This document shows, piece after piece, positions 54,233-64,000 of a stretch of DNA of 64,000 nucleotides. The position numbers were made by a program, and so were the translations under genes. The notes beneath the pieces were generated by a model. That model ran no database searches. It saw only the letters and a program-made list of their open reading frames with translations, and was not told the DNA's origin. How positions within the stretch are numbered: position 1 is the stretch's first letter; each line of letters starts with the position of its first letter. The DNA comes from Pseudomonadota bacterium (lineage in GTDB: Bacteria > Pseudomonadota > Gammaproteobacteria > Xanthomonadales > Xanthomonadaceae): the NCBI GenBank assembly GCA_018242445.1, contig JAFEBW010000016.1, positions 1-64,000 of the forward strand, read 5' to 3'.

Positions 54233-55540
54233 TCACGCCGCCGTTGGCTTCGTCTCGACTCGGCCAAACGCCTGCAACCATTGCTCGCAGGCATCGGCCG
54301 GCATGGGTTTGGCGAAAAAATACCCCTGCACCACGTCGCAGCCGCTGCTGGCGAGCTTCTCGCAGGTCGCCTCGTCCTCCACGCCTTCGGCCACCACGTC
54401 CAGATCGAAGCGATGGGCGAGATCGATGATCAGCATCGCGATATCGGCGCTGGCGGTGTCGGTGAGCAGGCGCGAGACGAAGGTCTTGTCGATCTTCAGC
54501 TCGCTGGCAGGCACCTTGTGGAAATACGCCAGACACGAATAACCGGTGCCGAAGTCGTCGATCGACACCCGCACGCCCATCTCGCGGATGCGGTGCAACT
54601 GCTGCAAGGCGCGGTCGCCGACCATCAAGGAGCGCTCGGTGATCTCGATCATCGGCCGGATCGCATCGCTGCCGAACAATTGCAGCGCGTTGCGCAGCAT
54701 GTCGGGCAGGTCGGAATGGGCGACCAGCTCGCTGGGCACGTTCACCGACACCGACAGCGCGCCCCAATCATGCCGCCATTGCGAGGTCTGCCGCAGCACG
54801 GTGTTCATCGCCCACAAGGTCATCTTGCGGATGTGTCCGGTGCGCTCGGCCAGCGGAATGAACACATCCGGCGGCACCATGCCGCGGTTGCGATTGTTCC
54901 AGCGCATCAGCGCTTCCACGCCGACGACGCGTCGATCGCCGAGCGCGACCTGCGGCTGGTAGAACATGCTCAGCTCGCCGCGATCGATGGCATTGGCCAG
55001 TTCCAGTTCCAGATCCCATTGGTACGACAAGGAGCCGATATCGGAGCCATCGGGGGCGAAGCCGTAGCGCCGATCCTCGTGCCGCGCCAGCGCCAGGGCG
55101 AACTCCGCGCGCGCGAGCAGATCCTGCGCGCCGGACGCATGATGCGGGTACAGGGCCACGCCGATCGTCGCTTGCAGGCGCAGGCGCGCATCGTCGTGTT
55201 CGAACGGCACCTCCAGCAGGCGCAGCAGCTTTTGTGCGGCCAACTCGGCGTGCCCGCGATTCATCAGGCCCGGCAGGATCATCGCGAAGCGGTTGTCGCC
55301 GACCCGAGCGACGATGTCGCGCGCGCGCCCCACCGCCGCCAGTTGCCGGGCGAGATGCCGCAACACGCGGTCGCCGCAGGCAAAACCGTAGGTGACATTG
55401 ATCTGGGTGAAGCGGTCGATGTCCGCCAGCAGCAGGCCGACCGTGCCGCCCTGCCCTTCGGCTTCGTGGATTCGCTCGTCGAGGAGCCGGAGAAAAATGC
55501 GCCTGCCGGGCAGGTCGGTGAGCTCGTCGCGGTCGTCCAT
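54233..55540 (-). CDS. c-di-GMP phosphodiesterase, EAL with degenerate GGDEF
   Basis: A 435-residue protein. The N-terminal GGDEF domain has RVGDNRFAMI instead of GG[DE]EF, so no cyclase activity is expected. The EAL domain keeps EALMRW, DDFGTGYSCLAYF and EGVED, so hydrolysis is likely. No sensor or membrane segment. It starts 8 bp after the HD-GYP gene, so both may be transcribed together. Confidence 0.88.
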   Translation of the reverse strand: MDDRDELTDLPGRRIFLRLLDERIHEAEGQGGTVGLLLADIDRFTQINVTYGFACGDRVLRHLARQLAAVGRARDIVARVGDNRFAMILPGLMNRGHAELAAQKLLRLLEVPFEHDDARLRLQATIGVALYPHHASGAQDLLARAEFALALARHEDRRYGFAPDGSDIGSLSYQWDLELELANAIDRGELSMFYQPQVALGDRRVVGVEALMRWNNRNRGMVPPDVFIPLAERTGHIRKMTLWAMNTVLRQTSQWRHDWGALSVSVNVPSELVAHSDLPDMLRNALQLFGSDAIRPMIEITERSLMVGDRALQQLHRIREMGVRVSIDDFGTGYSCLAYFHKVPASELKIDKTFVSRLLTDTASADIAMLIIDLAHRFDLDVVAEGVEDEATCEKLASSGCDVVQGYFFAKPMPADACEQWLQAFGRVETKPTAA

Positions 55541-55548
55541 GCGCGGCG

Positions 55549-56799
55549 TCAGTCCAGGAACAGTTCGGATGGGTCGATGCCGTGCGCGCCTTCCGGCAGT
55601 CCGCGGCGGATCGTCAGCAAGCGGCCGTGCTCGTCGTTTTCCACCGTGCTCAGGTCGAGCGCGACGAAATCCGGCAGGCGTTTCTTGTCGGCATCCAGCA
55701 GCAGCATCACGCTCGGCCGCAGGCGTTTCAGGTCGTGCACGGCGGTGACCACGCCGACCCGGCCATCGGACAGTTCCACCAGCGAGCCGGTCGGATACAC
55801 CCCGCAGGTCTGGATGAACTGCTCGACGAGATCGGCCTGGAACAGCGTGTCGCGGGCGTTGTACAGCTCCATCACCACCTGATGCGGCGAGCGGCCGTGG
55901 GCATGCGGGCGGTTGGTGGTCATCGCGTCGTAGCTGTCGATCAAGCCGATCAGACGCCCGAAGATGGGAATGTTGGCGCCGCGCATGCCGCGCGGATAGC
56001 CCGAGCCGTCATGGCGTTCGTGGTGGGTCGCGACCGCCTCGACGGTGCGCTTGGAAACTCCCGGGGTGCGTTCGAGGATCTCCACGCCAGCCTGCACATG
56101 GCCACGCATCGCGTCGTGATCGGATGCATCGAAAGCACACGTTTTTTCCAGCAGTTCGTTCGGCAGGGTGGTCTTGCCCACGTCGAACAACAGCCCGGCG
56201 AAGGTGAGGTCGTCGATCTCCTCGCGGTTCATGCCCAGATGCCGGCCGAAGCTGGCGGCCCAGATCGAACTGCCCAGCGCGTGCTGGTAGGCGTAGCCGC
56301 TCTTCTTGCGGATCGCCTTGAGCCAGACGAAAGCCGACGGATTGCGGGTCACCGAGTCGATCATCGCGCCCACGCCTTCGCGCAGCCGGCTCATGTCCAG
56401 CTCGCGGCCGTCGCGCAGGTCGCTCATCATCTGCTCGATGCCGTGTTCGAGGTGCTGGTGCGCCTGCTCGGCCTCCGGCAGTTCGGCTTCCACCGTGGCG
56501 GTGGTCTGCCAACTCGTGGTGTTGAGCCGGGCGAACTCGGACACGAAGACCTGCCGCTCGGCGGCGCGCGCGGCCGCCTCGTTCTGCACATAGCGCGCAT
56601 CCGGGGTCAGGCCGCGATTGATGTCCACGTAAACGTACCGGCACAGCGCGCGCAAACGGGCAAGCTGTTCGGCGTTTTCGACGAACAGGCCTTCGAACAC
56701 GAAAGGCGTCTCGATCCACGGCCGATCCAGTCGCGTGACGTACATCCGCAACTGCAGGCCGTTGATGGCGATCTTCACTTCGTTGGGCTTGGCGTCCAT
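55549..56799 (-). CDS. DUF3391/HD-GYP protein with altered HD motif
   Basis: A 416-residue protein. The N-terminal DUF3391-like region (MDAKPNEVKIAINGLQLRMYV) precedes an HD-GYP domain with YQHALGSS and HHERHDGSGYPRG. The HD dyad itself reads LLFDVGK, with Phe for the metal-binding His, so activity as a c-di-GMP phosphodiesterase is doubtful. ATG 56799 was chosen. Could bind c-di-GMP or act as scaffold. Confidence 0.85.
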   Translation of the reverse strand: MDAKPNEVKIAINGLQLRMYVTRLDRPWIETPFVFEGLFVENAEQLARLRALCRYVYVDINRGLTPDARYVQNEAAARAAERQVFVSEFARLNTTSWQTTATVEAELPEAEQAHQHLEHGIEQMMSDLRDGRELDMSRLREGVGAMIDSVTRNPSAFVWLKAIRKKSGYAYQHALGSSIWAASFGRHLGMNREEIDDLTFAGLLFDVGKTTLPNELLEKTCAFDASDHDAMRGHVQAGVEILERTPGVSKRTVEAVATHHERHDGSGYPRGMRGANIPIFGRLIGLIDSYDAMTTNRPHAHGRSPHQVVMELYNARDTLFQADLVEQFIQTCGVYPTGSLVELSDGRVGVVTAVHDLKRLRPSVMLLLDADKKRLPDFVALDLSTVENDEHGRLLTIRRGLPEGAHGIDPSELFLD

Positions 56800-56966
56800 G
56801 TCGTCTGGGCGGGATCGGCCGCGTGGTGGAAGCCTAACCCAAACCGGGGTCCGGCGGTTCAATCCCCACCCGCGCGAGCCCACGAGAGGGCATGGAACGT
56901 CACGACGGCACCCGGCAGCATCTACTGGCCGCTGCAATCGCCTATCCTGATACGCCTTCCGCAACC

Positions 56967-57671
56967 ATGGACAGCCCACGCATGCCCTTGCCGCGCACCC
57001 GCCCGATCGCCATCGCCGCGCTCGCGCTGACCGGCCTGCTCGCGGGCACGTCGAGCCGGGGCGACGGCAAGGCGAACCTCCAGCAGGCGCTGGCGCAGTT
57101 CGACCACGGCGACTACGCCCATGCGCTCGCCACCCTCAAGCCGCTTGCCGCGCACGGCGACGTTTCCGCGCAATACGCGATGGGCCTGATCGATTACACG
57201 CCGCTCGGAGTCCAACGCAACCTGCCCGACGCCCTGCACTGGTTCCGCCTCGCCGCCGCGCAAGGGCTGCCGCAAGCGCAGTATTGCCTCGGCGTGATGC
57301 ATGCCCGCGGCGAAGGCGTCCGCGCCAATCCGGGCGCCGCGGTGCAATGGTTCAAGGCGGCCGCCAGTCGCGGCTACGCGCCTGCGTACTACAATCTCGG
57401 CGTGCACTACGCGCAAGGCGATGGCGTCTACCCCGACCTGAATGCCGCCTTGTCCTACATGATGGTAGCCGCCGATTTGGGTCAGGCCGAAGCGGCGGAA
57501 AAACGCGATGAACTGGCGCAGTACGTCGGTGCCACCCGCACCGCCGCATCGCGCCGGGCCGCCGACACGATGAAGGCCGCGATCGTGCATGTCGCGGAGC
57601 CGCCCCTGCCGGGGACTAGTGCGCCGCCAACCGCTTCGCCCGCAAGCTCCAACATCCGGATTCGGAACTGA
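56967..57671 (+). CDS. Sel1-repeat protein
   Basis: Protein of about 234 residues with a hydrophobic N-terminus (IAIAALALTGLLAG) suggesting export, then three Sel1-type repeats (ALHWFRLAAAQGLPQAQYCLGVM, VQWFKAAASRGYAPAYYNLG). Such repeats bind proteins or peptidoglycan enzymes. ATG 56967 (MDSPRMPL) chosen; MPLPRTR five codons later is possible. 10 bp before the GcvT-like gene. Confidence 0.8.
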   Translation: MDSPRMPLPRTRPIAIAALALTGLLAGTSSRGDGKANLQQALAQFDHGDYAHALATLKPLAAHGDVSAQYAMGLIDYTPLGVQRNLPDALHWFRLAAAQGLPQAQYCLGVMHARGEGVRANPGAAVQWFKAAASRGYAPAYYNLGVHYAQGDGVYPDLNAALSYMMVAADLGQAEAAEKRDELAQYVGATRTAASRRAADTMKAAIVHVAEPPLPGTSAPPTASPASSNIRIRN

Positions 57672-57681
57672 GTCTTTCCGC

Positions 57682-58881
57682 ATGACGCTCCAGCTCAAAC
57701 GAACGCCCTTCCACGAACGTACCGCCGCGCTGTGCCTGCCGCAGAACTGGCGGCGCTGGGCCGGCTGCATCGTGGTCGGTTCCTACGATTTGACGCTCGA
57801 TCGCGAATACTGGGCGATCCGCGACGCCGCCGCGCTGATCGACGTCTCGCCGCTGATGAAATACCTCATCGACGGCCCCGACGCCGCCTTGCTGCTGCAC
57901 CGGGTGACCACCCGCGACGTGCTCGGGATGAAGGTCGGCCAGGTGTTCTACACCGGCTGGTGCGACGAGGAAGGCAAACTGCTCGACGATGGCACGGTCA
58001 CGCGATTGGGTGAATCCAGTTTCCGCATGACCAGCGCCGAGCCCTCGCTGCGCTGGCTGGCGATGAACGCCGTCGGCATGGACGTGTCCATCCGCGAAGT
58101 CACCGACCAGATGGGCGCGCTGAGCCTGCAGGGGCCGAAGGCGCGCAGCATCCTCAATGCCTGCTGCAAGAAGCCGCTGGACAAGCTCAAGTATTTCCGC
58201 GCGATGGGCAACACGCTCGCCGGCGTGAGCGTGTCGATCTCGCGCACCGGCTACACCGGCGACTTGGGCTACGAGATCTGGATGGAAGCCGACAAGGGCT
58301 TGCAGGTGTGGGATGCGCTGATGGCCGCCGGCCACGACTACTCCATCACGCCCTGCGGCATCCTGCCGATGGATATGGCGCGCGTGGAAGCCGGCCTGTT
58401 CATGGTGGACGTGGACTACACGCCCGCCAACCACGCATGGATCGAGTCGCAGAAATCCACGCCGCTGGAAATGGGCCTGGGCTGGGCGGTGGCGCTGGAC
58501 AAGGAAGGCTATTTCGTCGGCCGTCGCGCACTTGAAAAAGAGAAAAGAGACGGCTCGGCGTGGCAACTGGTGGGGCTGGACATCCAGTGGGAAGGGCTGG
58601 AAAAACTCTACGCGCAGGTCGGTCTGCCGCCGCAGATCCCCGGCATGGCCGTGCGCGGCAGTCTGCCGGTGCTGCGCCACGGACGGCAGGTCGGCTACGC
58701 CTCGACGAGCTCATGGTCGCCGGTGCTGAAGAAATACATCGCACTGGCGCACGTGCAGCGCCCGCATTTTGCCATCGGCACGGACTTGATGATCGAGGTG
58801 ACGGTCGAGCACCAGCGCCGGCACGCGCCCTGCCAGGTGGTGAAGCTGCCGTTCTACGAGCCGGAATGGAAGAAGGCATGA
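57682..58881 (+). CDS. GcvT-like aminomethyltransferase-family protein
   Basis: A 399-residue folate-binding protein of the GcvT fold (MKYLIDGPDAALLLHRVTTRDV; YTGDLGYEIWM; PMDMARVEAGL). Close to the T-protein but longer, as in dimethylsulfoniopropionate demethylase or related demethylases. No gcvH or gcvP nearby, so glycine cleavage is unlikely to be its role. The substrate is unknown. Confidence 0.8.
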   Translation: MTLQLKRTPFHERTAALCLPQNWRRWAGCIVVGSYDLTLDREYWAIRDAAALIDVSPLMKYLIDGPDAALLLHRVTTRDVLGMKVGQVFYTGWCDEEGKLLDDGTVTRLGESSFRMTSAEPSLRWLAMNAVGMDVSIREVTDQMGALSLQGPKARSILNACCKKPLDKLKYFRAMGNTLAGVSVSISRTGYTGDLGYEIWMEADKGLQVWDALMAAGHDYSITPCGILPMDMARVEAGLFMVDVDYTPANHAWIESQKSTPLEMGLGWAVALDKEGYFVGRRALEKEKRDGSAWQLVGLDIQWEGLEKLYAQVGLPPQIPGMAVRGSLPVLRHGRQVGYASTSSWSPVLKKYIALAHVQRPHFAIGTDLMIEVTVEHQRRHAPCQVVKLPFYEPEWKKA

Positions 58882-58904
58882 CGGCATGACCGGCTCCGTG
58901 GGAG

Positions 58905-59098
58905 CGCAAGCCCCCATGCCGTCATTTCCGGGCTGCCCGACGCAAGCCCCGTGGCAGCACAAGCCCCCATGCCGTCATTCCGGGGCTGTCCGCGCTGGTT
59001 GCGGACAGAACCCGGAATCCAGCGCCTTTTCCCTCCGAAGCAGAATGACCGGCGTCGCACGCCGACGCTCGGCCCTGCCCCGACGCTCGGCCCTGCCC
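58905..59098. repeat. Complex repeat region with hairpins and an 18-bp tandem repeat
   Basis: The 318-bp gap between the GcvT-like and SDR genes holds a duplicated unit AAGCCCCCATGCCGTCATT, a CTGTCCGC...GCGGACAG stem (58986-59008) with outer ATTCCGGG/CCCGGAAT arms, and two perfect 18-bp copies CGACGCTCGGCCCTGCCC (59063-59080, 59081-59098). No gene is seen in it. Confidence 0.75.
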
Positions 59099-59199
59099 CG
59101 ACGACGGATCCCGCCACCAACGAGTGACGCCAACTCCAACGCCGGCGCAGGCGGCCGATCCGGTAAAATGACGGATTTCATCGCAGCGGAATCTTTCCC

Positions 59200-59970
59200 A
59201 TGCACCTGAACTCCACCCGCGCCATCATCACCGGCGGCGTCTCCGGGCTCGGCTTCGCGGTCGCCCAGCACCTCGTACAGCACGGCGGCAAGGTCGCGCT
59301 TTTCGACGTAAACGACGACAAGGGCGCCGCCGCCGTCGCGCAGCTCGGCGAGGCCAACGCGCGCTACTTCCGCACCGACGTGACCGACGAGGCAGCGGTG
59401 CAGGCCAACGTCGCCGCGGCGAAGGCGTTTCTCGGCGGCCTCAACGCCGCGATCAACTGCGCCGGCATCCTCGGTGCGGGCCGCGTGCTCGGCCGCGAGG
59501 CGGCGATGCCGCTGAAGAATTTCTCGATGACGGTCGGCGTGAACCTGATCGGCAGCTTCAACGTCGCCAAGGCCGCCGCCGCGCTGATGCAGCACAACGA
59601 GGCGGGCGAGGACGGCGAGCGCGGGGTGATCGTCAACACCGCCAGCGTGGCCGCTTACGAGGGTCAGATCGGGCAAGCCGCGTACTCTGCGTCGAAAGGC
59701 GGCGTGGTCGGCATGACCCTGCCGATGGCGCGCGAACTGGCGCGTTTCGGCATCCGCGTGATGACCGTGGCTCCGGGCATCTTCTGGACGCCGATGGTGG
59801 ACGGCATGCCCGACGACGTGCAGAAGTCGCTGAGCGCGTCGATCCCCTTCCCTTCACGGCTGGGCCGGCCCGAGGAATACGCCGACCTCGTCGCCTTCAT
59901 CCTGCGCAGCCGATACCTCAACGGCGAGACGATTCGCCTCGATGGCGCGGTGCGGCTGGCACCGAAATAG
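59200..59970 (+). CDS. SDR oxidoreductase, 3-hydroxyacyl-CoA dehydrogenase type II-like
   Basis: A 256-residue SDR. Complete motifs: [10 protein letters not shown] for NAD, NCAGI, Ser in [14 protein letters not shown], and catalytic YSASK. The pattern ([28 protein letters not shown]) matches 3-hydroxyacyl-CoA dehydrogenase type II/HSD17B10-like enzymes. Probably acts in fatty-acid or branched-chain oxidation. Confidence 0.88.
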   Translation: MHLNSTRAIITGGVSGLGFAVAQHLVQHGGKVALFDVNDDKGAAAVAQLGEANARYFRTDVTDEAAVQANVAAAKAFLGGLNAAINCAGILGAGRVLGREAAMPLKNFSMTVGVNLIGSFNVAKAAAALMQHNEAGEDGERGVIVNTASVAAYEGQIGQAAYSASKGGVVGMTLPMARELARFGIRVMTVAPGIFWTPMVDGMPDDVQKSLSASIPFPSRLGRPEEYADLVAFILRSRYLNGETIRLDGAVRLAPK

Positions 59971-60046
59971 CCGGGAATGGGGAATCGTTGAAAGACCGGC
60001 GACGAGCAAGCCATTCTCGGCAACTTCCAACCGACAACTGCTGAAT

Positions 60047-60138
60047 CCCCCCCCCCGCGGGGGAGGGTCGGGGTGGGGGGGATGCATCGCGACGAGCCGC
60101 CCCCATCCCATCCTTCCCCCGCAAGCGGGGGAAGGAGT
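60047..60138. repeat. BIME-type repeat upstream of yeiP
   Basis: CCCCCCGCGGGGGAGGG and TTCCCCCGCAAGCGGGGGAAGG hairpins (60049-60067 and 60113-60135) around GGGGTGGGGGGGAT...CCCCCATCCCATCC. It resembles those at 48.4 and 51.3 kb. Confidence 0.75.
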
Positions 60139-60223
60139 CAAGCAACGCTCACCGCTGCTCCCAGCATCTCGCTCCCCGCTTCCCACCCACAGCCCACAAC
60201 TTCACCATCCACGACAACCCACC

Positions 60224-60787
60224 ATGCGCGCTTCCGAAACCAAGAAAGGCAACGTCATCGAACACAACGGCACCATCTATCAGGTGCGCGACATCGAGCG
60301 CAGCACGCCGCAGGGCCGTGGCGGCAACCTGAAGATCCGGCTGACGCTGTACAGCGTGCCCGGCGGCATCAAGCTCGATCTCAATCTCGGCGGCGACGAC
60401 GAGGTGAAGGAAGTCGAACTCACCCGCCGCATGGCCACCTATTCCTACAAGGACGGCGAGGCCTTCGTGTTCCTCGATGCCGAGGACTACACGCCCTACC
60501 AGCTCGATGCCGATGTCGTCGGCGACAGCGCCAGCTACCTCGTCGATGGCCTGGAGGAATGCTACGTGCAGATCATCGACGAAGCGCCGGTCGGGCTGCT
60601 GATCCCAAGTTCCGTGGCGCTGACCGTCGTCGAAACCGCACCCGAGCTCAAGGGCGGCACCGCGACCAAGCGGCCCAAGCCTGCGCGCCTGAACACCGGC
60701 ATCGAGATCCAGGTGCCCGAGTACATCGCCAGCGGCGAGCGGGTGTGGGTGAACACGACCACGGGCGAGTTCGCCGGACGCGCGTGA
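60224..60787 (+). CDS. yeiP: Elongation factor P-like protein YeiP
   Basis: A 187-residue EF-P paralogue. Three OB/KOW-type domains with the N-terminal [15 protein letters not shown] and the end [13 protein letters not shown]. The usual lysine loop of EF-P appears as STPQGRGGN, fitting YeiP rather than true EF-P. Its role on the ribosome is less clear than EF-P. ATG 60224 chosen. Convergent with lysS. Confidence 0.9.
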   Translation: MRASETKKGNVIEHNGTIYQVRDIERSTPQGRGGNLKIRLTLYSVPGGIKLDLNLGGDDEVKEVELTRRMATYSYKDGEAFVFLDAEDYTPYQLDADVVGDSASYLVDGLEECYVQIIDEAPVGLLIPSSVALTVVETAPELKGGTATKRPKPARLNTGIEIQVPEYIASGERVWVNTTTGEFAGRA

Positions 60788-60915
60788 TGCGGTGCATGCC
60801 GATCGGATCCGGATAAGCATCCAATCGGCGCAATGCGCAAATCGCATCCACAGGCCGCGCAGCAGCGCCGAGGTCGTCGCGCAGCGTGTTCGTGCACACC
60901 GCGCGGAGGGTTGTG

Positions 60916-62427
<1,512 letters not shown>

Positions 62428-62499
62428 GGCAGTCGTGTCGGCTTGTCGAAGGAAAGTTGTTTCAGACACGCGGATCGCGCGATCGCGCAACGCGATCAC

Positions 62500-63628
62500 T
62501 CACACCGCGTCCGCGCGTTTGGCCCCGGCCTCCAGCCCCGCTTTCAGGCTGGCCTCGATGAACTCGTCGAGGTCGCCGTCGAGCACCTTCTGCGTGTCCG
62601 AACGTTCCACGCCGGTGCGCAGATCCTTGATCCGCGACTGGTCGAGCACGTAGTTGCGGATCTGGCTGCCCCAGCCGATGTCGGACTTGGTGGCCTCCAC
62701 CTTGTCCTTCTCGGCGTTGCGCTTCTGGATCTCGATTTCGTACAGCTTGGCCTTGAGCATCTTCATCGCGCGATCGCGGTTGGCGTGCTGGCTGCGCTCG
62801 GTCTGGCAGGCCACGACCACGCCGCTGGGCACGTGGGTGATGCGCACCGCCGATTCGGTCTTGTTGACGTGCTGGCCGCCGGCGCCGGAGGAACGGTACA
62901 CGTCGGTCTTCAGATCGGCCGGGTTGATCTCGATGTCGATGTCGTCGTCCACTTCAGGGGCGACGAACACCGAGGTGAAGCTGGTGTGGCGGCGGTTGTC
63001 GGAGTCGAAGGGCGACTTGCGCACCAGCCGGTGCACGCCGATTTCGGTCTTCAGCCAACCGTAGGCGTAGTCGCCCTGCACCGCGAAGCTCGCCGACTTC
63101 AGGCCCGCCACTTCGCCGGCGCTGGCTTCCAGCAGTTCGGTCTTCCAGCCGCGCGATTCGCACCAGCGCAGGTACATGCGCAGCAGCATCTCGGCCCAGT
63201 CCTGCGCCTCGGTGCCGCCGGCGCCGGACTGGATGTCCACGAAGGCGTTGGCGCTGTCCATCCGGCCGGAAAACATGCGCCGGAATTCGAGCTGCTCGAC
63301 GTGCCGGGCCTGCGCCTCGACATCCGCGGCGACCGCCTGCGCGGTGGCGTCGTCGCGCTCGGACTCGGCCAGTTCCAGCAGTTCGGCGGCGCTGTCGAGC
63401 CCTGCGGTGATGCTGCGCACGCCACCCACGACCTTGTCCAGCGCCGCGCGTTCCTTGCCCAGCGCCTGCGCCTTGTCGGGGGTGTTCCAGATGGCGGGAT
63501 CCTCGAGCTCCCGGTTCACTTCCTCGAGGCGTTCGACCTTGTGGTCGAAGTCAAAGATACCCCCGGAGCGACGTGAGTCGGGCTCGGAGGTCGTCGATGC
63601 GGAAACGGATCGGGTTGGTCTCGATCAT
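62500..63628 (-). CDS. prfB: Peptide chain release factor 2 with programmed +1 frameshift
   Basis: The protein is made from two frames. ATG 63628 reads [13 protein letters not shown]... for 25 codons to CTT-TGA at 63556-63551; a +1 shift (skipping T 63553) continues in the frame ending at 62500, giving about 375 residues. The slip site CGGGGGTATCTTTGAC is the classical RF2 sequence. The GGQ motif (GAGGQHVNK) and the SPF tripeptide (RKSPFDS) are present. Low RF2 levels raise frameshifting. Confidence 0.96.
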
Positions 63629-63744
63629 GATGAAGGGGCGTTGGTGTGTAGCGGCCGGCTATTGTAGCGGCCGGCCCGGGCGGCGTCATCGCGTGACACA
63701 CTTGACTCGATGTCTGGCGACCACGAAATCGCGGAGGGCATGTC

Positions 63745-63966
63745 ATGACGAAGCAACCTGTCTTCAGGATCGGCGACCATGTGCGCTGGGACTCCGAGGC
63801 CGGCTTCGTCAGCGGTCGCATCGTGCGCATCCACAGCGCCGATTTCGACTACAAAGGTCATACGCATCGCGCCAGCCCGCAGCGGCCGCAGTACGAGATC
63901 CGCAGCGACAAGACCGAGCACGTCGCCGCGCACTACGGCGAGGTGCTCACGAGGATCGAGGATTGA
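63745..63966 (+). CDS. DUF2945/HVA1-family protein
   Basis: A 73-residue protein of the DUF2945 family (FRIGDHVRWDSEAGFVSGRIVRIH...), with the usual QYEIRSDKTEHVAAHYGEVL ending. Found in many bacteria and fungi; function not established. Divergent from prfB by 116 bp. The window ends 34 bp after its stop. Confidence 0.85.
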   Translation: MTKQPVFRIGDHVRWDSEAGFVSGRIVRIHSADFDYKGHTHRASPQRPQYEIRSDKTEHVAAHYGEVLTRIED

Positions 63967-64000
63967 TGTGCTGGCGATGGCACGGCTGCGATGCGCTGGC

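Overview
The window looks like a chromosome segment of a high-GC gammaproteobacterium of the Xanthomonadales (Lysobacteraceae/Rhodanobacteraceae). The reasons are ribosomal protein bTHX with a Lys/Ala tail, a class III PHA synthase, the tryptophan-to-2-aminomuconate genes, class II DAHP synthase, DUF3391-type HD-GYP and EAL proteins, and Xanthomonadales-type REP elements. No species is named because no marker here decides it.

Region 1 (1 to about 25,000) is accessory DNA for metal resistance. It holds a classical merR/merTPCA operon (merA runs off the left edge), a cusCBA Cu(I)/Ag(I) efflux operon, an alpha/beta-hydrolase-LuxR fusion regulator and an MddA-like methyltransferase. A run of co-oriented, mostly overlapping genes follows (17,366 down to 11,385). 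It encodes an exported KC-repeat peptide, a DUF6969-like protein, a bufferin-type cluster (DUF2282 precursor, MNIO/DUF692 enzyme, DUF2063 partner, DoxX), two AhpD-like proteins, a glutaredoxin, a second MerT/MerP pair and a GDCCVxC protein. A DUF2892 membrane protein and an ECF sigma factor diverge from it. The right end (18,294-24,925) is the transposition module of a Tn3-family element resembling the Tn4651 subgroup: a KfrA/TnpT-like coiled-coil protein, a TnpS-like tyrosine recombinase with a candidate resolution site between them, and a 1,020-residue DDE transposase.

Region 2 (about 25,100-35,150) is ordinary chromosome: histidine degradation (hutF, hutI), bTHX, a MerC-domain protein, tRNA-Val, an exported msrB-msrA pair, hinT, recR-ybaB-dnaX and tRNA-Ser(GGA).

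Region 3 (35,138-40,911) is a 5.8-kb integrated element in the 3' end of tRNA-Ser, bounded by a 16-bp direct repeat. All its genes run leftward: tyrosine integrase, HigB/HigA-type toxin-antitoxin, two HTH-containing proteins, two small proteins including a primase-type zinc-finger protein, and a P-loop ATPase.

Region 4 (40,925-63,966) is chromosome again: a PCuAC copper chaperone, enoyl-CoA hydratase, phaEC, an A-type Fe-S carrier, asnS, two SDR proteins, a kynurenine-catabolism group (semialdehyde dehydrogenase, RidA-type deaminase, 3-hydroxyanthranilate dioxygenase) with a beta-carbonic anhydrase, class II DAHP synthase, dsbB, a degenerate EAL/HD-GYP pair, a GcvT-like protein, YeiP, lysS, and prfB with its programmed frameshift. 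REP/BIME repeats fill several intergenic gaps.

The most unusual system is the extended bufferin-MerTP cluster at 11.4-17.8 kb. It would couple MNIO-matured metal-binding peptides with mercury-type transport, thiol chemistry and a dedicated ECF sigma factor.
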